From Psychrobacter urativorans (GTDB taxonomy: Bacteria; Pseudomonadota; Gammaproteobacteria; Pseudomonadales; Moraxellaceae), in assembly GCF_904846675.1 (NCBI RefSeq), contig NZ_CAJHBT010000004.1, forward strand, positions 88,834 through 152,833: a stretch of 64,000 nucleotides of DNA, read 5' to 3'. Under the pieces are notes generated by a model. That model ran no database searches. It worked only from the letters and a program-made list of their open reading frames with translations, and was not told the origin of the DNA. A program made the translations under genes and the position numbers. Shown one piece after another: positions 9,326-18,800 of the stretch (its first letter is position 1; every line of letters starts with the position of its first letter).

Positions 9326-10606
9326 TTATGAAACAATCACTTTTTTGCCAGCAGATTCAAGAGGCAAATCCGCCAAACAAATCAAGCTGTCATTAGTAAT
9401 ACCTGCAATTAGATATTGTTCAGTGCTAGGGTTATATTCAATAACTTCTACCGGCTGGCGGGTGAGGCGTTGGTTTTGTTTGATAATCCAAACGTTAGCC
9501 ATAAGTTGCGATAAAGGCCGATATGGGGGTTTTTGCAGTTCAGTCAAGTCGACATCATGGATACTGCGTTTAGGTACGATGGTGCCCACTTTTATCTGTC
9601 CATAATTAACGCGGCCGATGACGGCCATTTTAGGTTGGAGGATGCCGCGACTGGCCTCGTTTTTGATAACGTGGACGTAGACTAATAATTGCGCAGATTG
9701 ACTATCTGCTAGCAACTTGCTGACCTGTCCGGTGAATTTTTCGGTCAAGCCTTCTGTAGTAAAGTTGACCGTTTGCCCAACGGATAACTGTGGTTCAGCC
9801 TGAATAGGCAGCGTGGCAATAAAGCGTAAATCACTATCATCTTCTAAATGCAACAGTTTATCACCCGTATTTATCTGTTGCGCGGTCTCTATATAGAGGT
9901 CACTCACTTTTCCTGAAATGCTGGCGCGTATGGTTATCAATTGATCGGAATTTGCTGCTACAACAGCGCTATCGTCTGCCTGCACTTCTTCTGTTGTCGC
10001 TACTTCGCTAAGCTCTTTAGTTAGTTGGTCATTAGTACTTATAGTTGTATCTGCTTTATTACTCACTGGCGTGGCGACTGCTTGTTCGATAGGGACGCTA
10101 TTTGTACTAATTTTTGATTGCTGATTGGTCGTATTTTTGGCTGCTTGATTGTTAATACCATTTTTTCGGGCCGTAGCCTCTTTTGTAGTAATGTCCGTAA
10201 CAGCATTTTTAACTGTTTGGCGTTGAACAATGAGTAACGGTGAGCCTTTTTCTACCCACTGACCTTTAGTGACTAATATTTGTTTTATTTGCAAGTCCTG
10301 CGCGGCGGTTAGCCGAGCCTGCTTGATAGGTTCAATATCACCTTGTAGTCCAAGACTGGGCTGATAGCGTGACGGCTTGACGTCCAAAATATATTCTGGC
10401 GCCATGGTGACGCTGCCAGCACTGATGATAATGGGCGGGTCTTCAGCAGTGGTTGAGGTTGCAGTAGGCGCTGGCGGTTGACAGGCGGTCAGTAATCCTG
10501 TCATGGGTACAGTGGTTAGTAATAACGAACAGCGTAATAAAGTGCTTAATAAAACACATCGTGGAGCATAATTTTTATTGCACACCGAAAATATTAGAGC
10601 CATCAT
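9326..10606 (-). CDS. HlyD/MFP-type periplasmic adaptor lipoprotein
   Basis: A 426-residue membrane-fusion/adaptor protein. The signal region ends in the lipobox LTAC with Cys42. The first half of a lipoyl/barrel domain (ILVTKGQWVEKGSPLLIVQ) is followed by a low-complexity Asn/Thr/Lys-rich stretch of about 70 residues (about 140-210). The second half (SGKVSDLYIETAQQINTGDKL) and a beta-barrel region (PKMAVIGRVNYGQIKVGTIVP) come next. Adaptors link inner-membrane pumps to outer-membrane channels, but no pump or TolC gene is nearby. The long helical hairpin normal for RND adaptors seems replaced by the low-complexity stretch. The two-component genes follow on the same strand. Confidence 0.75.
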   Translation of the reverse strand: MMALIFSVCNKNYAPRCVLLSTLLRCSLLLTTVPMTGLLTACQPPAPTATSTTAEDPPIIISAGSVTMAPEYILDVKPSRYQPSLGLQGDIEPIKQARLTAAQDLQIKQILVTKGQWVEKGSPLLIVQRQTVKNAVTDITTKEATARKNGINNQAAKNTTNQQSKISTNSVPIEQAVATPVSNKADTTISTNDQLTKELSEVATTEEVQADDSAVVAANSDQLITIRASISGKVSDLYIETAQQINTGDKLLHLEDDSDLRFIATLPIQAEPQLSVGQTVNFTTEGLTEKFTGQVSKLLADSQSAQLLVYVHVIKNEASRGILQPKMAVIGRVNYGQIKVGTIVPKRSIHDVDLTELQKPPYRPLSQLMANVWIIKQNQRLTRQPVEVIEYNPSTEQYLIAGITNDSLICLADLPLESAGKKVIVS

Positions 10607-10749
10607 TATTAACCACCATTATAAACCTAGGTTTTATTATATAGGTAAAGCGCACATGGTGCGACAGTAATGCGTGCGCTGTTAGGCGGTTAGATAGACC
10701 AATATCTCTGGTAAATAGAAGGATAATATTTTCATCTATAATTCAGCGT

Positions 10750-10809
10750 TAGTTGTCCTATAATTCACCATATAAACCACAGTTTATATGGTGAATTATA
10801 GGACAACTA
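10750..10809. repeat. Perfect 28-base inverted repeat
   Basis: The left arm 10750-10777 begins TAGTTGTCCTATAATTC and the right arm 10782-10809 is its exact reverse complement, separated by only CACA. There is no T tract, so it is not a standard terminator. As RNA or single-stranded DNA it would form a very stable hairpin. A miniature element, recombination site or processed RNA hairpin are all possible. Confidence 0.9.
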
Positions 10810-10826
10810 ATAGTTAACTATTAAAC
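10808..10826. repeat. Palindrome shared with the 43.15-kb operator candidate
   Basis: TAATAGTTAACTATTAAAC is identical to bases 43151-43169. The core TAATAGTTAACTATTA is a perfect 16-base palindrome, the shape of a dimeric repressor site. It abuts the right arm of the 28-base inverted repeat. Confidence 0.6.
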
Positions 10827-11115
10827 GAGACACAATTAAATGACTGGATAACCGCCATAGATTATGTTAAAACAAGCACAGAAGTTATCATTGATACATA
10901 AGCGATACAAAAATATAACTAACTCTGTAGCGCTCTAAAAAGTTAAAGTTAGAACCCTTTAAGTTTTCAGTCATTGAATTATTAGTCATCCCAGCATAAG
11001 TTGATTAACCAGATTGATAAGAAACCCGTTAGTAGTAAGAAGTTTGGGGAATAAATAGCGCTCATTTGAAGTGTTTTTTGCTATGATTAGCGGCGGTAAA
11101 ATTCGCTATAGCATT

Positions 11116-11157
11116 AAGGAGTTTTAAGTACGCACTAAGGAGTTTTAAGTACGCACT
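11116..11157. repeat. Tandem duplication of a 21-base unit
   Basis: Two exact adjacent copies (11116-11136, 11137-11157) of a unit beginning AAGGAGTTTT and ending TACGCACT. Each copy contains a ribosome-site-like AAGGAG, but no reading frame follows. It looks like a recent slippage or duplication event. Confidence 0.85.
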
Positions 11158-11375
11158 GATGATTCATCGGTAAGATGTAGATAGTTATTGAGCAATGCTC
11201 AAGTCCATAAATGGCGCTAACAATATTGGTATCTGTTAATTTTCACATGCAATATCTAAAAAAATGCCTACTATAAAGGTACGAGCCGTCAGAAAATTGC
11301 GTATAGCAGCTAGGAAGTAGTGACTAATATACTAAACATAAATCATATTAAAGACAAATATTTGTTCAAGGGATT

Positions 11376-11759
11376 ATGATAATGAAAAATAATTTTGATG
11401 GGTTAAAGGTCATGGTCATTGATGATTCAAAGACCATTCGCCGTACTGCTGAGACCTTATTACAAAAAGCAGGCTGTGAAGTTGTGACTGCCATTGATGG
11501 CTTTGATGCGCTAGCAAAGATCGTTGATAACAATCCAGATATCATTTTTGTCGATATTATGATGCCGCGTTTAGACGGTTATCAGACCTGTGCTTTAATT
11601 AAAAATAACCCTGACTATGCCAATAAACCGGTAATTATGCTGTCCTCAAAAGATGGTTTGTTCGATAAAGCACGTGGACGCATTGTGGGCTCTGACGAGT
11701 ACCTTACCAAGCCATTTAGTAAAGATGAGCTGTTCGATGCCATTAATCAATATCGCTAA
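11376..11759 (+). CDS. pilG: Type IV pilus response regulator PilG
   Basis: A single-domain CheY-like receiver of 127 residues. The acidic pair is in VIDDSKT (Asp16/Asp17), the phospho-acceptor is Asp60 in FVDIMMPRLDGYQ, and the conserved Lys is in LTKPFSKDE. In the Pil-Chp system PilG is phosphorylated by ChpA and promotes pilus extension and twitching. The start could be either ATG at 11376 or 11382; AAGGGA lies upstream. It heads the order pilG-pilH-pilI-pilJ-chpA, which fixes the assignment, although it is separated from pilH by 179 bases. Confidence 0.92.
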   Translation: MIMKNNFDGLKVMVIDDSKTIRRTAETLLQKAGCEVVTAIDGFDALAKIVDNNPDIIFVDIMMPRLDGYQTCALIKNNPDYANKPVIMLSSKDGLFDKARGRIVGSDEYLTKPFSKDELFDAINQYR

Positions 11760-11938
11760 TAGCGGCAGAGGGTTGATTGGTGTTGTTAGTAACAGCTCGT
11801 TTCTCCTTAATAGTTCATTTAAAGCTTCATTTGTCATTGCTAAGTTATATAACTTGATGCGTTGTCTCAGGTTTTACTAAATTAGCTATTACTAATTTTA
11901 TATCTTGATCGATATAATCAAAAACAAAGGATATATCC

Positions 11939-12301
11939 ATGACAACTGTGTTAGTCATTGACGACTCGCCTTCTGAGATGGCAAAATTTCGTGACATGCT
12001 TGCGAAAAATAACTTTCGAGTATTAGAAGCGGCTAATGGTGAGGAAGGCTGCGCAATGGCAATTGAGCATCTGCCAGATGTGGTATTGATGGATGTAGTC
12101 ATGCCTGAAATGAACGGTTTTCAAGCTACTCGAAAAATTACACGGGGCAAAACGACTTCTCATATTCCGGTGGTGATTATCAGCACTAAAAACCAAGAGA
12201 CGGATCGGGTTTGGGGTAAGCGTCAAGGTGCGAAAGAATACTTAACTAAGCCGGTAGATGAAGCTGAATTGATTCGCATTATTCGTAACGTTACGGAGTA
12301 A
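11939..12301 (+). CDS. pilH: Type IV pilus response regulator PilH
   Basis: A 120-residue stand-alone receiver with Asp8/Asp9 in VIDDSPSE, phospho-acceptor Asp52 in VVLMDVVMPEMNG, and Lys in YLTKPVDEAEL. PilH is the second regulator of the Pil-Chp system; it is thought to drain phosphate from ChpA and to affect pilus retraction. A clear ribosome site AAAGGAT precedes the ATG. The stop is followed after 3 bases by the GTG start of pilI, so the two are translationally linked. Confidence 0.93.
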   Translation: MTTVLVIDDSPSEMAKFRDMLAKNNFRVLEAANGEEGCAMAIEHLPDVVLMDVVMPEMNGFQATRKITRGKTTSHIPVVIISTKNQETDRVWGKRQGAKEYLTKPVDEAELIRIIRNVTE

Positions 12302-12304
12302 CTT

Positions 12305-12835
12305 GTGGCTTCAAGAGGCTTCATAGAACTGCTGCGCTTGGCTGATTTAGCTAAAGCTCGTAAAACCGGTCGGCAGAGTGGTAGAGAGGCGGACTGGCGC
12401 GGCGTAGTGTTCGAAATTGGTGGTCAGCGATTGGTGGCTCCGCTGGGTGAGGTATCTGAGGTGCTAACAATGCCTGAATACACCGGCATGCCATTAGTAC
12501 AGCCCTGGTTGCTCGGTATTGCCAATGTCCGTGGCCGCCTGTTACCGCTGACTGATTTGGCGAAATTTTTGCATATTCCCAGCCGGTCGCGGCAGATGAG
12601 CCAGCGTAAAGTCATTGTGATTGACCATCAGTCTATATTCATAGGGCTGCTAGTCGATCAAGTGCTGGGTATCGAGCAATTTACGCGCAGCCAATACCGC
12701 GCTGAAGCCATCAATATTGATTCACCGTTTGCTCCTTATAATCATGGTAAGTTTTTGAAAAATGAGCAAGATTGGTTTATTTTTATGCCCAGCTTATTAG
12801 TACAAGACCCACGCTATATTGACGCTGCTATATAA
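12305..12835 (+). CDS. pilI: CheW-like coupling protein PilI
   Basis: A 176-residue CheW-domain protein. The fold motifs are visible: GQRLVAPLGEVSEVL, WLLGIANVRGRLLPLTDL and VIDHQSIFIGLLVDQVLGI. It couples the receptor PilJ to the kinase ChpA at the cell pole. It starts with GTG at 12305, supported by CGGAG seven bases upstream and by near-overlap with pilH. A 253-base spacer with a large inverted repeat follows before pilJ. Confidence 0.92.
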   Translation: MASRGFIELLRLADLAKARKTGRQSGREADWRGVVFEIGGQRLVAPLGEVSEVLTMPEYTGMPLVQPWLLGIANVRGRLLPLTDLAKFLHIPSRSRQMSQRKVIVIDHQSIFIGLLVDQVLGIEQFTRSQYRAEAINIDSPFAPYNHGKFLKNEQDWFIFMPSLLVQDPRYIDAAI

Positions 12836-12987
12836 TGATTTGTGATTAAAAAATTGCCTTGCTCATTGAATGCAAAGTAGCTAGTTATGAAGCTATTTAG
12901 CAAAAAGTAACTATGAATGATAATGCATAAATAACAATACGTAATGAATAACGACTGGCATGCCATGATGATATGTCGGCAATCATA

Positions 12988-13046
12988 CTGACTTTAACTC
13001 AAGCTATTTATCAATTATTGCTAAAAATAGCCCGAGTTAAAGTCAG
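12988..13046. repeat. Two-tier inverted repeat between pilI and pilJ
   Basis: CTGACTTTAACTC (12988-13000) pairs exactly with GAGTTAAAGTCAG (13034-13046), and inside it GCTATTT (13003-13009) pairs with AAATAGC (13025-13031). It ends 43 bases before the pilJ ATG, so the structure lies in the leader of pilJ. It may act as an attenuator, mRNA stabiliser or operator. Confidence 0.75.
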
Positions 13047-13088
13047 TCACGATACGACTTAGAAGACTGTTTGGAAGGAATAAGTACG

Positions 13089-15182
13089 ATGAGTGATGTT
13101 ATAAAAAATCCTGTCACTGGCGCTCAAAGAAGAACCCCAACCATTAAGGACTCTAGTAATCAGAGTAAAATATTGTTAGGTTTTTTTGCCTTAATGAGTG
13201 TGATAAGTCTTATTTGGTTGATTAACTCGTTATCGACGATAAGTACCTATTTAAACAACATCAATCAGCTGGAAGTCAGCTCCGCTAATATTGTAAAAAA
13301 TGTCAACGATGCGACATTCTCGCGTGATACAGCGCTAAATGTTAGCGCTTATGATGCATTACAAACAGACGTCCAGAATTATGAATCAGCGCTAGAATCA
13401 GCGCAGCAAAACGGCACCGACGATCAAGCTGTCTTTGCAACACTTGCAGAAAAATGGCAAGTCAACAAAGAAAGAATCGACTATGTTTTGAACCATCGTA
13501 GCGATGTCAATGCGCTACAAGAATTAAAAGACAATGTCGCGAATGCCACTAAGCAGCTGCAAACCGATTACGGTAGGGGAGTTGAGCAAGCTGTCAGGGC
13601 TAATTTGCCAACTGCTGCTATCAGTAATATGCAGACGCAAACCTTGCGTGCTGAGCGTCTGTCTACTGAAATGGATAATTTGACACGCAGTATTGATGGC
13701 ACGCCTGCAGATTTTAAAGAACAAGCAGATGCCTTTGCCCAAACGCTAAGTACACAGCAGCAAAGTTATGGCACAGTCGTACCTGCCCTAAAAAATATCG
13801 CTGAAACTTATAATCAAGATATTGCACCGGTGGTAGAGCAGCTATTAACGTTGAATAATCCTGCCATCGAGTCGCGCGAAAATGCCCGCGCTTTAGGTAA
13901 TCTGGCTACTGAGACTCAAGCCCAGTTAGTTGATGTCGATCGCAATATTTTAAAACGCGGAAGCGTAATTTGGCCGGCTTTGTTGTTCTTGTTAGGATTG
14001 TTGGGGCTGGTATATGCCTTATCACAGCTATTAGGGCAGCGCGGCAGCTCTGAGCGCTCAATGATTGAAAAAGAAACCCTACGTCGCCGTCAAGAGGCAG
14101 AAACGGAGTCAGAACGCGCGCGCCAAATTCAAGAGGAGAATGAGCGTAATCAGATGGCGATTTTGCGCCTACTTGATGAGCTTGGTGACTTAGCAGAAGG
14201 GGATCTGACAGTCAATGCGACCGTATCAGAAGATTTTACTGGGGCGATTGCTGACTCAGTGAACTTCGCTATTGACCAATTACGTCAGCTGGTATTGGTA
14301 ATTAACAGTACGGCGGATCGTGTCTCGCAGTCCTCTGAACAAACACAGATGAATGCCGTTGAGCTTGCTGAAGCGTCCGAACACCAAGCGCAAGAAATCG
14401 CTGGAGTATCCGCAGCAATCAACGAGATGGCAGTGTCCATCGACCAAGTATCAACCAACGCTACTGAATCTGCGACGGTTGCTCAGCGTTCTGTTGCCAT
14501 CGCTTATAACGGTGCCGATGTGGTACAGCGCTCCATTGAGGGTATGAACGTTATTCGTGACCAGATTCAAGACACCTCAAAACGTATCAAGCGTTTGGGT
14601 GAGTCGTCACAGGAGATTGGTGATATTGTTGGCTTGATTAATGACATTGCTGACCAAACCAACGTCTTGGCATTGAACGCCGCTATTCAGGCCTCAATGG
14701 CTGGGGAAGCGGGTCGCGGTTTTGCAGTCGTAGCCGACGAAGTTCAACGTTTGGCTGAGCGTTCAGCCAATGCGACCAAACAGATCGAAACCTTGGTAAA
14801 AACCATTCAGGCCGATACTAACGAAGCGGTTATGTCGATGGAATCAACCACTTCTGAAGTAGTACGCGGAGCGCGCTTAGCAAAAGATGCGGGTGAAGCA
14901 TTGGAAGAAGTACAAAGTGTTTCTAATACACTGGCTGATTTGATTCAAAATATCTCTAACGCTGCCCAGCAACAGGCTGATTCTGCTGGTCACATCTCCA
15001 ACACCATGAATGTTATTCAAGATATTACTTCGCAAACGTCGTCTGGTACGATGGCGACCGCGCGTTCGGTTGGTGAGCTGAGTGAGATGGCAGTTGCGTT
15101 ACAAGAGTCGGTTACTGGTTTCAAATTGTCTGATAGTGACGAGCTCTTACATGACGAACATGACAATTTTCAAATCGTGTAA
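13089..15182 (+). CDS. pilJ: Methyl-accepting chemotaxis protein PilJ
   Basis: A 697-residue chemoreceptor. Transmembrane helix 1 is near residues 26-48, and a helical periplasmic domain of about 250 residues follows. Helix 2 is near 298-318, then a HAMP-like region and the signalling domain. The hairpin tip [20 protein letters not shown] is followed by [20 protein letters not shown], the MCP signature. PilJ senses surface contact or pilin and controls ChpA. I chose ATG 13089 because GGAAGGAA sits directly upstream; an in-frame TTG 18 bases earlier overlaps that site. It has an intact cytoplasmic domain and full length for the family. Confidence 0.95.
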   Translation: MSDVIKNPVTGAQRRTPTIKDSSNQSKILLGFFALMSVISLIWLINSLSTISTYLNNINQLEVSSANIVKNVNDATFSRDTALNVSAYDALQTDVQNYESALESAQQNGTDDQAVFATLAEKWQVNKERIDYVLNHRSDVNALQELKDNVANATKQLQTDYGRGVEQAVRANLPTAAISNMQTQTLRAERLSTEMDNLTRSIDGTPADFKEQADAFAQTLSTQQQSYGTVVPALKNIAETYNQDIAPVVEQLLTLNNPAIESRENARALGNLATETQAQLVDVDRNILKRGSVIWPALLFLLGLLGLVYALSQLLGQRGSSERSMIEKETLRRRQEAETESERARQIQEENERNQMAILRLLDELGDLAEGDLTVNATVSEDFTGAIADSVNFAIDQLRQLVLVINSTADRVSQSSEQTQMNAVELAEASEHQAQEIAGVSAAINEMAVSIDQVSTNATESATVAQRSVAIAYNGADVVQRSIEGMNVIRDQIQDTSKRIKRLGESSQEIGDIVGLINDIADQTNVLALNAAIQASMAGEAGRGFAVVADEVQRLAERSANATKQIETLVKTIQADTNEAVMSMESTTSEVVRGARLAKDAGEALEEVQSVSNTLADLIQNISNAAQQQADSAGHISNTMNVIQDITSQTSSGTMATARSVGELSEMAVALQESVTGFKLSDSDELLHDEHDNFQIV

Positions 15183-15287
15183 TGAACGTCATAGCTGGCC
15201 TGGCTTAAGGTGTCATTGGAATGTTAGTACCCAAGTAAACTATGTGCAGCGCCGTAGAAGTGTATAGCCGATAAGGCCGATTAATTA

Positions 15288-15533
15288 TTGAAGACGCTTA
15301 AACAATCGCCGCTGAAGTCCAGCAATTTTAATACGCGACAGGGGCGGCGTTATGTTGAAAAAGAGACTGGCTTTATATTGCCCGCTAAACAATGGCAATG
15401 GTTGGTTAATGCGGTTGACAATACTGCTAGCGCCAATGGGCTGCTCGTCGGAGCAGGAGGCGTGGTGATTGGTAATGAGCTTAGCACCAGGGGAGGGGCT
15501 AGGATAGCGTCCTGCCAATATGCGCCGCATTAG
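15288..15533 (+). pseudogene. Possible relic of the CheR-type methyltransferase gene pilK
   Basis: The 661-base spacer between pilJ and chpA is where pilK lies in Pseudomonas. An 81-codon frame starting with TTG contains RRYVEKETGFILPAKQWQWL, which resembles the N-terminal helix of CheR methyltransferases (tG-hydrophobic-x-KQ-x-x-WL). After about residue 50 the frame reads through unrelated sequence and stops; no SAM-binding or C-terminal CheR motifs are seen. I infer a truncated, decayed pilK. The similarity is short, so this could be chance or a small unknown gene. If correct, PilJ would lack its dedicated methyltransferase at this locus. The rest of the spacer 15534-15844 shows nothing. 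Confidence 0.4.
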
Positions 15534-15844
15534 TCATCCCCAAGTTGACGCATGGCAAAAGATAAGTGGATGAACTCAGTTAATGAGTTTAAGAATAGTC
15601 AGACTTTTTTTGGAAAAATGAAATCTTATTAGGGAAGAGACATTGCTAATTAAATAGTGTTACTAGAGCAAAATTTACTAAATAAAGTGTGACTGTAACA
15701 ACTAGTAGGACAAGCTGATAACAAACCAGCACGCTAGTATACTAAATACAGTAGCTTTCTAATTACTGACACTGACAACCACTAATCACGATAGCAAGTT
15801 GATATGGCCGCATGGATTAACGATAAACGAATTAGGATAATCCT

Positions 15845-18800
15845 ATGAAGAACCAGCCTAATGAAATGGTGACGCTTGAGTGGCTGTTGCCACTATTCAA
15901 TCAGCAATTATCGCAGTTGTCTGATGGCTGGCAAGTAGACGCTGATACTGTCGATCCAGAAGACGCTACTAATTTTAAAAATACTACTAATCTTAAAAAC
16001 CCTATTAGTTTTGAAGTTATGGAGCACGATTACCATCAGCTTAGCGGCGCTTTGATCATGGCCAATCTGCCACGCTTAGCAGAGTTAGCAGCTAAATTGA
16101 GCTTGTTAGCAGAAATCGGTTATCAGGACGTTCTTAATGATGAACAGTATAAAAAAGCCCGATTTGCGCATCAATTATTGCAATATGAGCTGACTCAATA
16201 TGTGCAAATAGGCAGCTATCGTGGTTCTTTAATCATCAAAACTATTGAGGTTCTCGCGCGGATAATAACCAAAACTACAACAACGTCTGAACAAATGGAG
16301 GATTTGCAAACTCAGGCTTTACTCTCTAATGACTCTCCCACTCATACTGTTACTCATTATCCTGCTATCCCCTACCAAGAAGTGACCGTAGCCACTCCTA
16401 CAGTATTAACGGTCATCCCTCTACAAGCTCCGCAATACCAGCAACTACTAACCGTTTGGCGTCATCAAGCACAAAGGCTACTGGCTGAAAATAACAATCA
16501 GCCGTCAATATTAGTATTACTTGAAAAGGTCAGTCATTATTTATGGCAGAGTACCAAGAGTAGCCTGCAGCAGCGACTGTGGTGTATGACTGAACTGTGG
16601 TTAAATAATTTGGCGCAAAACAAGCGACCGTTACCTATACATTACACCGCGTTATTAGCAAGTTTAGAGCGAGTTATCGATGCCTATAGCTTACAAGCTG
16701 GGCAAGATATTAGCTCACTAACCGTCCAAGATACGGCTCAGTCGGATTCTAGCGCTGACTTACAAGACTCTAATTCTTTGTCTCACGATTTTTTAGCCCC
16801 GCATTTACTTGAAAGTCTGATCGCCGATATTTACATTCAGTTGAGCGGGTTGACGCACATCAGTGCTCACGCGCAGACCTTACTAAGCCACTTACCAGAA
16901 TCTACTGATGCAAACTTACGTTTTTTGCCGCGTATTTTAAGTGAGATTGAGACGGTCATTTTTGCTTTAGATCAACCGCAAACATTGTTAGAGCCGCTAC
17001 AAAAGATAAAAAAACAGCTAAGCATGCGTGGCTGGACATTCTACGAGTCACAAGTTAGTCGAATTATAGTTGATTTGATCGATAGTGCTGAATCGGAGTC
17101 TGTTTTTGCTCAAATGCAGTGGCAGATTGAGCATCAACTACAAGAGCTCTATAGCGCGATATATGATATCGAGCAATCTATACGTAACAAGATTGGTGAT
17201 GGCATGTCTGTTGCATCCACCAACAGCGCGGCTGTTTCTGAACAAGAAATAACAACTCAGCAGTCTGGGCCCATAGCGCCAGATGATGGTGCGTTGCGCC
17301 AGTTGCGTATCGCCGTTGAAGATGTCAAACATCACTTTAATGATTATGTCCAGCGTCAACAGCCATATTTACTGCCTCGAGCTGAAACATTCGCTGAGAT
17401 TGGTGATGCTTTTGATGATATGGGACTAACTGCTGCACGGGAAGTTACCAATAAGATCAGCTTGCTATTCGCTCAAATCGAGGCATGTGATATTAGCGCA
17501 CTAGGTTGGGGTTTGACTCAAGCTTTGGCTGATGGACTGTCCTCAATTGAGCTGCTGTTAGATTATTTAGCACAGCAAGTATTCGACCAACCATTATTGA
17601 CGCATTCTGCTGCCTATATTGATAAGGCTGAACAGTTATTAACAGAACTTATTTATAACCCTATTGATGACGCGGCAGCTACGGATAGCCAACCTACTGA
17701 TGTGTCTTCTAAAGCGTCCGCTCATGATGTGGTGCGTTACGATGATGACGGTGAAATTGGCGTTGATCTTAATGTTACGGCTGTCGTTTCTGCTGATACA
17801 AATAATGATGCCTATTATGGTAACGCCAACAATGTAGACAACGCGACCGATGCTAAATATTTTCATAGTGCCAGTAATAGTAATAATGAAGCGCTAGATA
17901 GCACGATTGTAGAAAGTGCAGCGCTACAAGTGGCGCGAACCCAATTGCAGCCTGATAGCGTTGAGGTGGATGAGGAAATACGAGACATCTTTATCGAAGA
18001 GGCTAATGAGATTATTAGCGATTTAGAAGACTTTTTGCCTATATGGGCGCAAGACTCACAAGACTTAACGCCTTTAACAGAAGTATGTCGTGGTTTTCAT
18101 GTGCTTAAGGGTGCAGGGCGCACGGTTGGTGCCTTTAGCATTAGCGAGATGGCCTGGGCGATTGAAAGCCTACTGAACCGTATTCTGGATAAAACTTTAT
18201 CCGTTACCGATCAAGTAGTCGATTTAGTATTACAGACTACCCAACACCTACCAATTTTAGTAGCGGATTTTACTGCACAGCGGCCACCAAGTACTGATCC
18301 GGCTCTTACTATTCTACAAAGTAGTAATACAGTGGCAGGCCAACCACTCGATTACGGTATGAGCCCGCCTGCCGACCCAGATATTGAGCAACAGTCAGAT
18401 AGTATAGATATAGACGCCACAAGTGCCGATATTAACACTGATGACAATGTTAGTAATGATGCTAATGGTAGTATTACCGATAGCGCTGACAATACGAATA
18501 GCGTTGCAGATGACGATGAAGTGGATGGTTATCATAATAATAACCTCGATACGCGACCAATTACAGATGCGCAGTTACCGGCTATACTGACGCCATTTAT
18601 AGCAGTGGCTGAACAACTGCCATCGGATACACAAGATGCTGACCCTGATATCAAAAAGATATTTATTGAAGAAGCAGAAGAGGTCTTAGCAGAAATTACA
18701 CCGTTATGTCGACTTTGGAAGCAAGCGCCAGAAACCTTAACAGTGCTACCTGACATTCGCCGCGGCTTTCATACCCTAAAAGGTTCAGGGCGCATGGTTG

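Larger units (their letters stand above)
10607..11375. other. Long gene-free interval before pilG
   Basis: 769 bases with no supportable gene on either strand. It holds a perfect 28-base inverted repeat (10750-10809), a palindrome shared with the region upstream of the persulfide dioxygenase (10808-10826), and a tandem 21-base duplication (11116-11157). Regulatory regions of the divergent adaptor gene and pilG must also lie here. The density of repeats suggests a mobile-element scar or a complex regulatory region. Confidence 0.6.

Noticed and set aside
9135..9605. 156-codon plus-strand frame opposite the adaptor gene
   Set aside because: It overlaps the 3' part of the better supported minus-strand adaptor gene, starts in AT-rich spacer and shows no family pattern.
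15285..15530. 81-codon minus-strand frame opposite the pilK-like fragment
   Set aside because: Mirror of the plus-strand frame, with no ribosome site and no family resemblance.
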